Below are positions 22,620-34,384 of a DNA stretch of 64,000 nt, piece by piece. Origin of the DNA: Eumeta japonica (Eukaryota > Arthropoda > Insecta > Lepidoptera > Psychidae); NCBI GenBank assembly GCA_005406025.1, contig BGZK01000861.1, forward strand, positions 186,001 through 250,000, given 5' to 3'. The notes beneath the pieces are model-generated. The model searched no databases, was not told the DNA's origin, and saw only the letters and a program-made list of their open reading frames with translations. A program made the position numbers and the translations under genes. The first letter of the stretch is position 1. Each line of letters begins with the position of its first letter.

Positions 22620-25223
22620 TTTTCTTTACAGAAAGCAATAAGGCATTTCAGTCATGTCTGAAAGACATCGTACTTGAAACATAGATCGTAGCACAAGGAG
22701 TGCAAAAAGAATGCGTTTAGGTAAAGATAGAGAATCGTCAGAAAAGCGTGAAGCTCGCCTTAGCCAGGATCGAGATAAACATAGAGTTCAGAGAGCCAGA
22801 GAATCGCCCGCACAGACTAATTTATGGAAATATGAAGTAAACTGCCATGAATTACGATTCTTTGATTCCATACCAAGACGATCCTATAGTGTCAATAGGT
22901 ACCATGACATTAGTGTGTGAACATTGCTCGGCACTGAAATTCAGGGACGAATCGAAAGGCATATGCTGCTTACAGGAAAAAGCAAAATTAAACGAAATTC
23001 TTCCTCCACCCGAGCGACTACACTCTCTCCTTACGGATGATCATCAAAAATCGAAAGAAATCATACGCAATATACGTCGTTATAATAACGTATTTTCAAA
23101 TGACCTCTTTCAAAAGTACACAAGTTATAGAGCGGGGTTCTATGCCTACATTTAAAATTCAAGGACAAGTATATCACTTAGCTCAGAGCTTGCTTCCGCT
23201 TCTGCCTAATAATCACAAATTCCTGCAAATCTATTTTATCTAAGATCCAGAAACACGAGCCTCAAGCCGGTATTCAATTGTCGCACAGCCAATTGATAGC
23301 GATTTAGTGTGATCTCTACAAGATATGTTACATTCTCATCACCTTTACATACAGTCTTTCGAAACTACGATTAAGAGTGTTCCACTAGATACTCCCGACT
23401 TTAATGTCTTAATTCATGCAAATAAAGTTCCCGTTGGAGAACACAGAAGACTATGTAATGCGCCATCCAGAAATGAAGTAGCGGTGGTTATGATTGGACA
23501 GAAATTTGATAAAAGAGATATTATGTTGCGTAGTCGTGACTTAAATAATTTGCAAAAAAAATTCAGAATTATACAGATCTTATGACAGCTTACAATATCC
23601 TTTAAGGCTATGTTATTGAGAAGACGGATATGCCATAAATGTTTCTCAAGTTGACCCAATTAGTGGAGTACCTCTACGTAAAACGGTGTCATGCATGAAC
23701 TACTGTTGCTACCATATAACGACAAGACGTAACAATTTCAAACTTTTGCTTAGATATGAAATGTTAACAAACCAATATTTGGTAGTCAATACGCGAAAAT
23801 TGAATCAAAGCGATTAGCTTACATCCGTAATAATCAAACTAAATTGAGAGCAGATAATTACATTAATTTTCAAGATGCTTTACACGCAAATGACAGCAAC
23901 GACATAAGACGATTAGTCATACTACCTTCAACTTTCACTGGTGGATCTCGATATTTACAAGCGAAATCGCAGGACGCAAGGACTTATGTCAGACATTACG
24001 CTAAATCTGATCCATTCATAACTGCAATATTGACCCAAACTGGAGGAAAATTAAAAAAAATATTAACACTAATTTATCTCCATAAGACAAAAACGATATA
24101 GTGAATAGAGTATTTCATTTAAAAGTACGGAAGCTCTTGCACTTCATAAACAAGTCTCACACATTTTGTCCGCCGCGAAGTCACATGTATACTATAGAAT
24201 GGCATATGCACATCCCGCTGTGGTTAGTGAAGAAAGTTAGACCAGATCAAATTGACAGCGTTATTTCAGCTGAATTACCGGTTAAAGAAGAAGATACTGT
24301 CCTATATGAAATCGTAAAAAACACATGATCCACGGACCTTGCGAGGCTTTAAACCGCAATTCTCCATGTATGCGAGATACCGAATGTACCAAAAAATTTC
24401 CGAAGTCGTTCCAAAGTAAAACATCTACTGATATCCTAAATATTGAAGACGATCCCCAGAGCAGGGTGGACAAACTGCCACCGTCCGAAATCATGATATT
24501 GACAACCGACGGATAGTTTCCTATAACTTAATCCTTTCAAAATTTTCGACTCCCATATCAACATGGAGTTGTATAGTTCAATAAAATCAATCCAATATGT
24601 TACGAAATATGTAAATAAAGGTAGCGATCAGGCTACCTCTGCTCTACTCTGAAGTAGTATGGACGATTTTGTTATTCAGTGTGCATGAACGGGCTCCCAC
24701 GATTATTCATCTTGCAGTTCATTTAGAAAATGAAAAATGGGCAAACCCGTCTGGAGTCTATCTACATAAACTGGTGTTTAAAGTAGGTTGTCCTGTTAAT
24801 TTATTAATGAACCTTAATCCGGCTAACGATACGCGATTATTGGTAAAGTCCCTTAAAACTTTCATAATAGAGTGCACAATACTTACCGGATGTGGTACTG
24901 GAGAAGATGTTTTAATTCCCCAGATTCCTCTAGTATCAGATTCGAATTCAAACGGTAAATCTGATGGTATTATCACAGAGTCAGACATTCATCGTTGCAG
25001 GCTTAGATTTGAGCGTTGAGTGTTTCTCACACGGACAGTTGTATGACGCGTTTTCAAGAATAACCTCTAAAGAAAACATGTTTGTACAGTCTCAAGGAAA
25101 ATCAGCTGTAAATATTGCATATAAAGATATCCTATAGTACAGCTTAATCATAATATTAATCACTCCACACTGCCCCATATTAGTATTTACATTGTACCCG
25201 TGCGAAGGCAGGAGGGTCGCTAG
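22620..25223 (+). mobile_element. Decayed, internally deleted Helitron
   Basis: The right end has ACCCGTGCGAAGGCAGGAGG-GTCGCTAG at about 25196-25223. This is a degenerate terminal hairpin followed by CTAG and then T, as Helitrons end. The body encodes a broken RepHel protein. The left end was not located; the recognisable protein starts at 22654. Sequence between the Rep tyrosine motif (about 24.6 kb) and the last part of the helicase (about 24.75 kb) is missing, so most helicase motifs have been deleted. Confidence 0.8.
22654..25137 (+). pseudogene. Helitron RepHel pseudogene
   Basis: The start region (ATG 22654) is basic and Arg-rich, with a stop at 22675. A Cys motif (C-x2-C ... GICC) and LPPPERLHSLLT follow at 22905-23035, then PTFKIQGQVYHLAQSLLPLL at about 23140-23200. 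The Rep core has RLVILPSTFTGG and, at 24197-24211, E-W-H-M-H, the HUH metal-binding motif, although a few residues before it are missing. Y-x3-Y and the Lys (YVTKYVNKG, 24596-24622) match the two-tyrosine active site of Helitron Rep. The next recognisable part is the helicase tail: KVGCPVNLLMNLNP, then TILTGCGTGEDV, then a frameshifted SHGQ motif. Several stops and frameshifts make it non-functional. Confidence 0.8.
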
Positions 25224-27059
25224 TGTATATATAATTAAATAAATATAAATAGATATAAATAAATAGAATAAATAAATATATATATATATATATATATAGC
25301 GCATATAGCTCTAGTTGCTTGGCTCAGTTTTTTACCTATTATTACCATGTATAAATATAAATATCTATAAATAAATGTTATCTATATAGATTGAATTAGA
25401 CTATTGTATCTCTTCATCACTAAAAACAATCCCTTGTAATCATCGAGCTATGATAATGATAAAAGTCAAATCAACATTGCAACCAACATGGAAGCCAAAA
25501 ATGACAGGATTACTTAAAATTGTAAATAGTAGTATATATTGTAAAGAATAGTATATTGGAAAACTATTTTTTATATAAATTCTATTTATTTATTATTTAT
25601 TGATATTTATTATTTATTTTTAATTTATGCTTATTATTAGATATGTTAATTAATTTATGCGTATTAGTAGAAAGGCGCTCATGCACGAATTTAATTTGTA
25701 CTTGGCTGAGTTCCAATTTGAGAATATATTGCGAATGTGTTATATTCTAGTATGATATCTTTTACATCCTGTATAATCAGACCGTGACTGGTATTTTATT
25801 GGCATCTTCATCGGAAACATAATTTATAATAGCAACAGGAACAACATCGAATTCCGGATGGCAGTTAATACGAAAAATATGAAAACATTTATATGTATTC
25901 GTGGACAAATCTGTGCTATTACAAGATAATGCTCTTATTAGTATGGCCTCTTTTAATATCAGTATAACCATACATATTAGTTTTATAGAATGACAAAGAA
26001 ATAAGTACTTTTTAATAAAACAAAGACAAGCTAATACATATTAAGAAATGATAAAATAAGATAAAACTATTTATTAACTTAATGAAACGCAAACGAATAA
26101 ATGTATTTTGATAAAACTTGTATCACGTTAAATTGACACCGAATATACGAAGTTAAATCAGTTATTAGAAGGATTGGATACAATACTAAGTTTAAGCATT
26201 GACAACCAAATTCAAACCAAAAAATCTACAAAATTATTTTTGATTGCTATGTAAATTCAGGAAATACAAAAAATGGAATAATAAATCTGATAAATAATAC
26301 TATTGAGATTTATGGATTATTTATTAAAAGAACTTGAGATTTATATCAAAAATATCTTTTTAATTTCAGCACAGTACAGCAAGAACAACGCAGTTAGAAA
26401 CGCTTTATAGTTGCGTCACGTAGTGACAAAAGTGTGAACTAAAAGAACCTTATGTTAAACTTTTCTATTCAATAAATACGAATAACATCAACAATATCAT
26501 ATAAAAATAAGGCTATAATAGAATATAAATGAAATTATTATTTCTCCAACAAGATACTGTCTATACACAAATGAACCATTGTGGAAGATTTTCAACGTTC
26601 CTTCATTGTTTATGATTGTGAACTTTCTTGAAAGCATTGACCGATGGTTACTCCTGTAATTAATTTTGAAATATTTCTGAGAAAACGGCGTATTAGGGTC
26701 GCGAAGTGCTAAAGGATAAAACACGAGCTGCTTAATTCAGTAACGACTCTAGGCAAGCTTGTGACTGTTTGAGGCGGCTCCGTGCGCATTCGTAGGACAC
26801 AACAGAGAAGCTTCTGCAGAGATACGGTCTTCATATCTTACAGATTATTTGTTACTAATTCATCAAGTATAATTATTCAAGCCTTTTAAATTGAAATTCA
26901 TTATAAGTATAGTCTGATAAACAATCATTCTCATATAATTGGGTAGAAAAAACGGAAGAAGAAAATAAAGGAAAAGTCATTTCCATTGAATATAAGATTT
27001 TTACACATTCGCATTGACAACTGAAATAGAAAAATTTATACAAGAATTAGGGAACTAAT
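25224..27059. other. AT-rich intergenic with short (AT)n tract
   Basis: A TA tract lies at 25277-25298 within TAAATA-rich low-complexity DNA that continues to about 25680. The minus-strand frames at 25092-25304 and 26497-26724 are low-complexity or domain-free. No gene is supported. Confidence 0.55.
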
Positions 27060-27858
27060 AATTCACGATCGTTATGTTACATATTACAAGATAAAGGCGT
27101 CCCTAGGCATAAGTATGACGAGCATACATAAGATATTACACGAAAATTTGACTGTAAAAAAAATATTCGTATTGTATTCCGCACGACTTGAGCATTGATC
27201 AAAAACAGGGTCTTGTCGATTGATGCAAAAAAATGATGAGAAAATACAATTATGGTGATTCAAAAGCTGTATATAATATCTACACAGGTAATGAATCTTA
27301 AATCTATGCGTATGATCCCGAAATTAAATAAAAGGCAACGTTGTGGGTGTTCCAAGATGAGCCGAATCCAACAAAAGTGATTCATGGTAAAAGCACTTTG
27401 AAGCAAATGGTAGCCTGTTTTTTGATATAAATGGACATGTGGTCACAGTGCCAATAGAAAATCGTAAAACGGGTAATTTGTACACGACTATATGTTTGCC
27501 AGAAGTTTTTGAAGAAATAAGAAAGAACCACTAACAACGCAGAATCATTCTTCATCATGACAATGCTAGCTGTCACACGACGGCCGAAACGACTCGGTTA
27601 TTGGAAGGACAAAGATTGAATTGATGGATCATCCGTCGTACAACCCCGTTTGGGCACACCACGGTTTCCATTTATTCCCAACAGTGAAGAATAAATTACG
27701 TGGTAAACGTTTTTCGAGCCGCGAAGAGGCCGTTGATGCGTTCAAAATGCACGTTTTGGAAATACCTCAATCAGAATAGAAAAAGTACTATAAAAATTTG
27801 TATCAGCGTATGCAAAAGTACATCGATCATCATGGCGAATATTTTGAAAAGCAATAAA
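27060..27858 (+). pseudogene. Mariner transposase pseudogene (D,D34D family)
   Basis: Recognisable pieces are SLGISMTSIHKIL, GDSKAVYNIYTGNES, LWVFQDEPNPTKVIHGKST, LHHDNASCHT, and the C-terminus FSSREEAVDAFKMHVLEIPQ ... YIDHHGEYFEKQ. The first catalytic Asp (usually TGDES) is Asn (27290-27292). The second is intact (27559-27561). The third position (usually PxDF) reads Gly (27663-27665). The spacing from second to third is 104 bases, one short of the 105 expected for D34D, which agrees with a frameshift in that interval. Stops are also present. It encodes no active enzyme. Confidence 0.85.
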
Positions 27859-27924
27859 ATCATATTAAATGATAGATTTTTGTTTGTTTTTGATATTCCA
27901 GACACATAAATAACAGCCCTCGTA
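27060..27924 (+). mobile_element. 5'-truncated mariner element
   Basis: The transposase remnant runs from an ASLGISMTSIHKIL-like helix-turn-helix region to the stop. The right end reads ATTTATGTGTCTGGAAT when reversed, beyond ACGAGGGCTGTT, and finishes with TA at 27923-27924. No matching left end was found, so the 5' part, including the N-terminus, appears lost. Confidence 0.75.
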
Positions 27925-28600
27925 ATCTATTTGTCTTTAATCTACAACTCTACCCATGTGTCGACATACACTGATAGAATTTTCCATAGATTTGATATCA
28001 ATTCCAGGTCACTTATGCATATTTAATTTTAACCTTCATTCAGATTGATTTCGATTTTTGAGGTTTCGATGTTGATTTAGGTTTTTTTTTTATACCAATA
28101 ATTACTCATTTCCTACACTATAGTTAAAAAACATAATAATTCAAAGAATGTGTAACACTCGGACTACAACTTAAGCTAAGTCAAACTTGTGTTATAGGTA
28201 TCCAAGCACCCACCCCTGAGCATCTCGGTAACATGTGATACTAATAAATTCTTACAGTTTTATTCAACTACCTAAGTTAATAATAAAAACCAAGATGGGA
28301 AAAAATATCAACTTATGAATTAATACACAGGTTATGTGTCAAAGTGAGAGTACACAGTTATATAAGTAAATATTGTATATTATTGCATGTTTATTGTTAA
28401 TACATAAGGAAAGTGTATGCAGTGCACATTTCCTTCATGTTGAGAGCTTATGTATGTTCATTCAAGAGTAGGACCCATTAGAAAATATAAACAGAAGCAA
28501 CAATTTTCAAACGATTTGCCATTTAACAAAAAATGTAAATGATTGATATGAAAACAAAAATTATAAAAATATGATTAAAATGTATAATATAATATTCCTA
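27925..28600. other. AT-rich intergenic, nothing recognised
   Basis: No coding, repeat or RNA signal that I can support. Confidence 0.5.
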
Positions 28601-29215
28601 AATTTCATGTTATGATATTTAAGAAAGCCTCCGTGTCATCATAGTTTTGTTGCAGTAAAACTGAATAACTCTGTTTTTATAGTCATATTCTGTTAAGGTA
28701 TATATTGAGAGGGATTTATTCATTTTGTTATATATACGGTACCAAAAACTCATATAAACGTTGTGCAAATGTATTGAAGCCCTGTTTAGTGGACACTTAA
28801 TTCCACGTTTTAAATCTATGAGTAATGCATCAAATGTGAACACCAAGTGCTCTTTAAGAACTGTATTTAGAATAAATAATTGATGGACTGTTAGGAATTT
28901 CCAGATTTCGTACAATTCTAAAGTGGGATATCTAAAAGGAAGAAAAAAGCTAACCTTCAGTGTTAATCTTTGAACCCGTTCTAAGTTTATAATATTGGTT
29001 TTACATGCGCCGTCTCAAGACGTAATGTAATAAAGTGTAAGGGATTGACAAAGAGTGTACTAGACAGTTTTAAGAGTAGGGGAATCAAGGATGTGCCTCA
29101 GTGTCTTAAAAAGATAAATTCTACTTGCAAGTAAGTCAATTTATGGTCGGAAGCTAAGACTAAAGTCAATGAAGACACCAAGATATTTATATTCATCCAG
29201 TTCTATAATTTAGGA
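28601..29215 (-). mobile_element. Antisense LINE fragment (jockey-like RT C-terminus)
   Basis: The minus strand reads LDEYKYLGVFIDFSLSF, then LRHILDSPTLKTV, YTLCQSLTLYYITS, NLERVQRLTLKVSFFLPFRY, and finally the 98-codon block at 28619-28915 with LYEIWKFLTVHQLFILNTVL and IYNKMNKSLSIYTLTEYD. YLGV followed by this connection region is typical of the C-terminal part of jockey-type non-LTR reverse transcriptases. The catalytic FADD region is absent (5' truncated). Stops occur within the first half. The name is from recognition only. Confidence 0.7.
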
Positions 29216-29570
29216 TATGACCAACTTTTTAGTAACCAACGGTTTCGGCTCTTATTCTGCTTTCTCCTACTTCTATTGACTAGAAACTAGAACTAAAACC
29301 ATTGCATTGCTTTTAGTTCTAGTTCTTGTTCCGTTTTTGGTTTAGATCTCGACATGCTTTCGGTTTTCAACTCGATCACGACTATAGCTTCACTTTTGGT
29401 TTTAATGTCGGTTTCAATTATTGTCAATACCAATTTTCCTTCCGATGTCACTTCTAATCAAGACCTAATCCAACGAAGTTTTGATCTTGATTTAGATCTC
29501 TCTTACAATATATATCTCGATGAGTTCACGTGGAAACCAAAAACCTTGACTCCCAGCAGCTGCAATACTT
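29216..29570. repeat. Degenerate TTCGGTTT-type array (opposite strand)
   Basis: Pyrimidine-rich sequence with CGGTTTCGG, TAGTTCTAGTTCTTG, TTTTGGTTTAGATCTCGAC and GTTTTGATCTTGATTTAG. Its complement resembles the purine-rich GAAATCGA arrays at 14.8 and 17.7 kb. The 72-codon frame 29354-29572 falls inside it and is explained by the repeat. Confidence 0.55.
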
Positions 29571-30506
29571 AAAATTTTCGTAATGTGACAATTATCGGCT
29601 CCCAGCGGCCAATAAAAGTCTTAAATCATATGATAAAAATGTTACAAAAATATATTGCTTTAAAATTTATTTTCTATTTATAAAATCGAATGCGATGAGC
29701 TTTTTAAAATGTTGTACCGCATAAATGAATGGTGGATGGACGACATGAACACGAAGAGCATGTTCAATATTTTATTTCAAAACAGTTTATTTGATAAATG
29801 AATATCGACTGACAGAATCCAATCCATGGAGGTCGGGAATGACCGCAACTGTCAATGCCATCTGCATGGAAAGTGACATAAACGTGCTCGTACATATCAA
29901 AGAATGCGCGTAAATACTTATCGATGTTTGTAATATTCATATTCAAATTATCATTATTTCTTAGGTTACAGGATAACACTTGGAGCACGTTATAATACTT
30001 TAATATTTTACCATTTTTTCTCAAATCACCACTCGTTCGAAAGAAAGTTTTCCCTCAAGAAGAACGAGCAAGAAACTCGAAGGTAATTTTTTCAAACCAA
30101 CATTACACAGAATCACAATCATATATAAAGATACATTGAATGAACTCGTTAATATTGTATTCAGACATTTTAGTAATGTTTGCTACAGATTTTGGTTTAA
30201 GAAGTATGTGCAGGATACCAATATGACTATTAATTGCTACGGTGAGGTTCCTAAAAAACTCTAAAATAATTTTATGACTGCATGAGTGCTTTAAATTAAT
30301 TTACCAAGAAACAGCCTACAAGTTCCAAAGATATTTACTTATGTAACCCATTCCATTAAATATAGTTTCTTTATATATAACCGATTTAATCATCCGCTGT
30401 AGGGTGTAAGGCAGACTACATTAGGTCCATATAGTCTTTTCTTTTCCCCTTAGGTTCTTAAGCTGTCGCCTCATTGTGGTCGGTGATTAAGATTAAGAAA
30501 ATTAAG
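29571..30506. other. Intergenic, nothing recognised
   Basis: AT-rich with no supported gene, repeat or RNA. An 86-codon minus frame at 29764-30024 has no domain. Confidence 0.5.
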
Positions 30507-30650
30507 ATGAAGATAACTTTAAGGATTGGTATACCCAGAGGAAACGAACAGGAACCCGAGGTAGATGTGCCGATTTTACCGCGGCGTAAAGTTGTTCTAG
30601 GCATTCTTCTGGCTTTAGAAGATATCATGGAGGAGCTGAACAGCGGATAG
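30507..30650 (+). CDS. Candidate 47-residue small ORF, function unknown
   Basis: ATG at 30507 opens a frame of 47 codons ending at TAG 30648. It begins MKITLRIGIPRGNEQEPEVD and continues with a Leu/Ile/Val-rich helix-like second half ending LALEDIMEELNSG. It is GC-richer than its neighbours. Three in-frame TAA codons lie just upstream, so the ATG is the first possible start. I do not recognise it. It could be a decayed exon or transposon fragment, or chance. Confidence 0.25.
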   Translation: MKITLRIGIPRGNEQEPEVDVPILPRRKVVLGILLALEDIMEELNSG

Positions 30651-31385
30651 GCTACGGTAAGATGCTGTATCTTTGCCTTGCATTAATGGGCAGCTCGCTC
30701 GTCGCTGTCAGCATCATATTGGTATGTGTGTTATCGATGCTGGGAAATCGCTATTATTAAACCCTTCCTTAAAACGCGTAGTACACGGAGCAGTTACAGA
30801 TAATATTTAAAGTAAAATGTCGCTCGCTGTACCACTCTAACACAACAAACGTAATACCTATTTTTATCTTATATTACCTTAAAATATCCAAAGATATGCA
30901 ATAATGGGATCGAGTAATTAATTTTGTTTCATATTTTAATTTAATAATCATTCAAATAATAAACTTTGATTAATTGAATGATTATGAATTGATAATAACG
31001 TTCTATTTCACTACTTAAGATATATTTCAATTTTTTTATCAAAAGAAGATCGTCATAAAAACTGCATTAATTGTTTCTATGTTTCATATGATTTTCTGTA
31101 TAAATTGTTTGATTTTTGGAATGTGTCCATGCAATCAGCTTATAAAATTCGAAACGCATCTATCGTCTGATAAGCTGTATAATAAATGTATCGATATACA
31201 TACTATATACACATGCGATTGCGTAATTTTTTGTTTGAATTCTATAACTCAAATATAAATATGGGTGGCATCTAGGTAAAAAAAAAGTTTATATTAAGGT
31301 AAAAAATTATATTAAGATAAATAATATATATATTAAAATAAAAAAAAATTACATTTCCACCAAGCATAATTCGCTTAAGAACCAA
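30651..31385. other. AT-rich intergenic
   Basis: A GC-richer patch at 30651-30760 follows the small ORF. The rest is AT-rich and contains nothing I recognise. Confidence 0.5.
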
Positions 31386-31620
31386 GTGTTATTCTGTTTA
31401 TGCGGAGTAAGCAAAAATGGGCCTCGAGCGAAGAACTCGCGGAGTCGTCCATCCACAAAGCTGGGGCACTGCACGTTTCCGCACGCTGCCCCCGTAGGCT
31501 TCGGGGCGGTTCTATTGACCGATTATACTGACTCAAAACGATCGAGTCGGTATTGTTACGACGTCAAAATTACTTCAACCTGACAAGTTTGACACCGAGC
31601 GCCGTCGACATACGTAATTT
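31386..31620. other. GC-rich island
   Basis: A CpG-rich block of about 230 bp bordered by AT-rich DNA. The 65-codon plus frame inside it shows no domain. It is a candidate conserved non-coding element. Confidence 0.4.
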
Positions 31621-32830
31621 TGTCTTCATAACAAAACGTTTTTGATTAACATGATTGGCCCGCTGACCGTAAGAGAAGCATTTCCTATTTTGAGTGAGCT
31701 ATCACCATCGGAGTAATACCGGAATGCGGAAACATACAGCCCTTCACATCTCTGACGAGGAAGTATCATAATATAATACTAGTAGTCATTAAAATTCGGA
31801 CTAGACCCGTTTGGCTGCCCTCAGATGCTAAGTACCGTATGAAGATACAAGGATATAAATAAATTGATATTAATACATAAGTAGATGTCCGTATCATATT
31901 TTGTTATTATTTCAGAGAAAAAGACGATAGTATTAAAACATCAGAATTTCGATCTTGATTCATGTCATCTATTCACATCTAGGTTAAAACTGACAGTCAT
32001 TAGTTGTTGACAGATACATTTACAAGAAACTATGAGAGTGAAATTAAAACAAAAATTATTCGTGTAATTAATGTTTATTTACTTGAAATCGTATAATTGA
32101 CATTCAAATCATGTGTAATAAAAATTGCACATCGATTGAAAAATATTTAGCAAGGCAGATTTTAATGTGCAATTTTGCGTCTTTTGCATCACAAGCGTGC
32201 GTGCTAATAAATATATGCTATCTGATTTGCAGTTTGCCAAAAAATTTAATTTAGTAGTATGTCATATTTTTAAAAACCTTTTAATATGACACGAATCAAA
32301 CTGCAAGATAAAACTAGTGTATTCATAAACTTCTCTCCGTCTGTGTGACAAATAACCGCGGCCCATTCCAGGCATAATTTACAAGGCAGTAGATTTAAAG
32401 AAATCTTAATGGACTGAACCATTAACCGAATCTAAATCGGTTTCTAATTTATATTCGCGACCTCAATTGCTCTTTCTTTAGAATCTCCTAATTAATAGGG
32501 AAAGTTTTCGAGCACTTGTGATTTTTATCACTGTTTTTCTTGAGGCCGTAGATCTGTCTCAGTTCCAAAATTACTTACCAAAAATAAAGATAAATGTACT
32601 CGACCTATAATAAATAATTTTTCTTTGAGTTTTCGCTAATGATACCACCGGAGGAGATTAAGAAAATTTGTCTTATTGTAGAAAGAGAGTATCAGTGTAT
32701 TAAAAATAAGCAGAAATTTTCGTTGTGATGAAATAAGCAACACTTGTATTTCTTATTTTTAATTTAATATTAACTTGTTTATTTTAAACTTATTTCTCAC
32801 TCGTAATTCTCACGTATGTTTTCTTTACAG
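31621..32830. other. Intergenic with an imperfect hairpin
   Basis: TTGCAGTTTG (32227-32236) pairs with CAAACTGCAA (32297-32306), and GTCATAT (32261-32267) with ATATGAC (32284-32290). The unpaired loops are very unequal, which argues against a microRNA precursor. No gene is supported. Confidence 0.5.
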
Positions 32831-32985
32831 GATACGCCTTTATACAAAATACACTGTACTTCTGCTCTAAACAGATAATTGTAACCCACCAACTAACACC
32901 CTGCGTCTGCCTCCAGTTTCGTCTTCGGCGAGACCGGGTAAATGCTAATATCAAAATGAAATTTGGGCTGTATTTCTCGGGTATG
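32831..32985 (+). CDS. Candidate 5' exon: leader plus 10 codons
   Basis: A polypyrimidine tract and acceptor (TTTTCTTTACAG, ending 32830) is followed by a GC-richer segment without an earlier ATG. Then comes ATG at 32956 in a good context (ATCAAAATGAAA) and ten codons reading MKFGLYFSGM. Immediately after is GTGAGT at 32986, a strong donor, giving a phase-0 junction. If not spliced, the frame stops after 15 codons. A second possible donor, GTAAAT, lies at 32938. No downstream partner exon was found in the window. The gene is not recognised, and the exon could be a chance combination of signals. Confidence 0.35.
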
Positions 32986-34039
32986 GTGAGTTTTTTATTG
33001 TGAATGTTTTTTTTTAAAGTAATACGTCTTTTGGTGCATTAAAAACTGAGTTTTTATGGGGCTGACACGTAAACTCGAGTGTGAAGTTGCTCATAAGCGG
33101 TTTAGCGAGAGTCTTTAGACCACTAATAACTGATGTATTTAACATTCGAGCTGGAGGAGTTACCGTTTATCAAAACATGAACGATACTACCAATATCGTT
33201 ACTCCGAATATTGACATGATTGTAAGATAGGTGGAATTAGCAAGTTCAACAGCGACATCAGTCGGTGATTTTTGTGTAGCTGAATGTAAAAAGAAAGCAA
33301 GAAATTAACGTTAACATATTTTCCAGTTTTTTCACTTAGCAATTGTTTTTAATTTTTTTTTATCTTATACCGTAAAAAACAAATCCTAAGACCATGTTGA
33401 GATGTGTAATACACCCGATGGATTGCAAAACGCTTAGACCCCCATCTAGAGGTGAAAAATAAAACTACAAGTGTTATTTAGATGTCACTAGTTAACTTAT
33501 TTAGCCCTAGCGCCAACCCGAACTGAAAAAAGTTTTACTCAACTGATATCTACTTGATTATCAATAAATCATTCTGTTTAAGTAACCAAAAAAACCGTTT
33601 CGGTACACATAATAATTATCGTCGTTATATTCCGATTTATGATATTTCTTTACTTTAAATTATTGTTAAGTACTATAATTTTTGTAATGTTCAATAGATA
33701 ATTCTTTTTGGTATTCCATATTTTAAAGTGGCAAGCAATATGAAGAAGCGTTGATAATCACTTGGAATATGATTTTAATAGAAACAATAAATTTTTCTCC
33801 TACATTCATTATTTTTAATAATTTCAAATAGAAAGGTAAAATTGATATTGCACACCTTATAAGAAAATAATAATTCGTTTATTAAATTTTTCAAATTTCA
33901 ATTGAACTTCATCAACCATATTGACTATTTCACTCCAGCCCTTTTATTATTTTATTGTAATTAATTATTTGCATTCAATTAAACAAAATTTTTGATTAAC
34001 TCCAAAGAAGTTTAACTTCTCACGCGCTTACACAAGTAC
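32986..34039. other. AT-rich sequence, nothing recognised
   Basis: If the candidate exon is real this would be the start of its intron. No second exon, repeat or RNA gene was identified. Confidence 0.5.
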
Positions 34040-34384
34040 ACACACCATTTTTTTAAGATGCCACCAATTTGGTCCGGTGTATTTTCTAGGGCGACTTTTG
34101 TAACTCTTCCGTTATACACAATCGCTCTTAAAATTCGTTTTGTGAATCTAGTTCTTCCTTTGCAAATGGCGTAACCACCGCTACATGACTTTTTCTACTC
34201 ATGTCACCACATTTTCTTTCCAGCCAGATCGCTCTCTGACGCACTGCTTTTCTGCTTTTACATCTATCTTTAAAAGACACTCCACACGTACTGCACAGAA
34301 ATCGCCCTTAATTGATTCTATTTTCTTGATTCTACCATATCCATCTATCATTACCGTATATGTACCGTAGGGATAAGATCCCAT
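34040..34384 (-). mobile_element. LINE 3' fragment (endonuclease-RT C-terminus)
   Basis: The minus strand reads RIKKIESIKGDF, CVRERSGWKENVVT, a stop, VEKVM, a stop, RWLRHLQRKN, and then ILRAIVYNGRV in a shifted frame, and KSRPRKYTGPNWWHLKK. This parallels DVVTRVEKGMLRWFGHVERM ... GKGRPRKSYADQIGGILKK, the C-terminus of a lepidopteran non-LTR element, recalled from memory. Stops and frameshifts show decay. It is the same family as 48.9-49.25, 35.3 and 9.3 kb. Confidence 0.65.

Noticed and set aside
22654..25137. Active Helitron
   Set aside because: Stops, frameshifts and loss of most of the helicase.
32226..32306. Possible microRNA precursor
   Set aside because: The paired blocks are separated by very unequal loops (about 24 versus 6 nt), unlike a Dicer or Drosha substrate.
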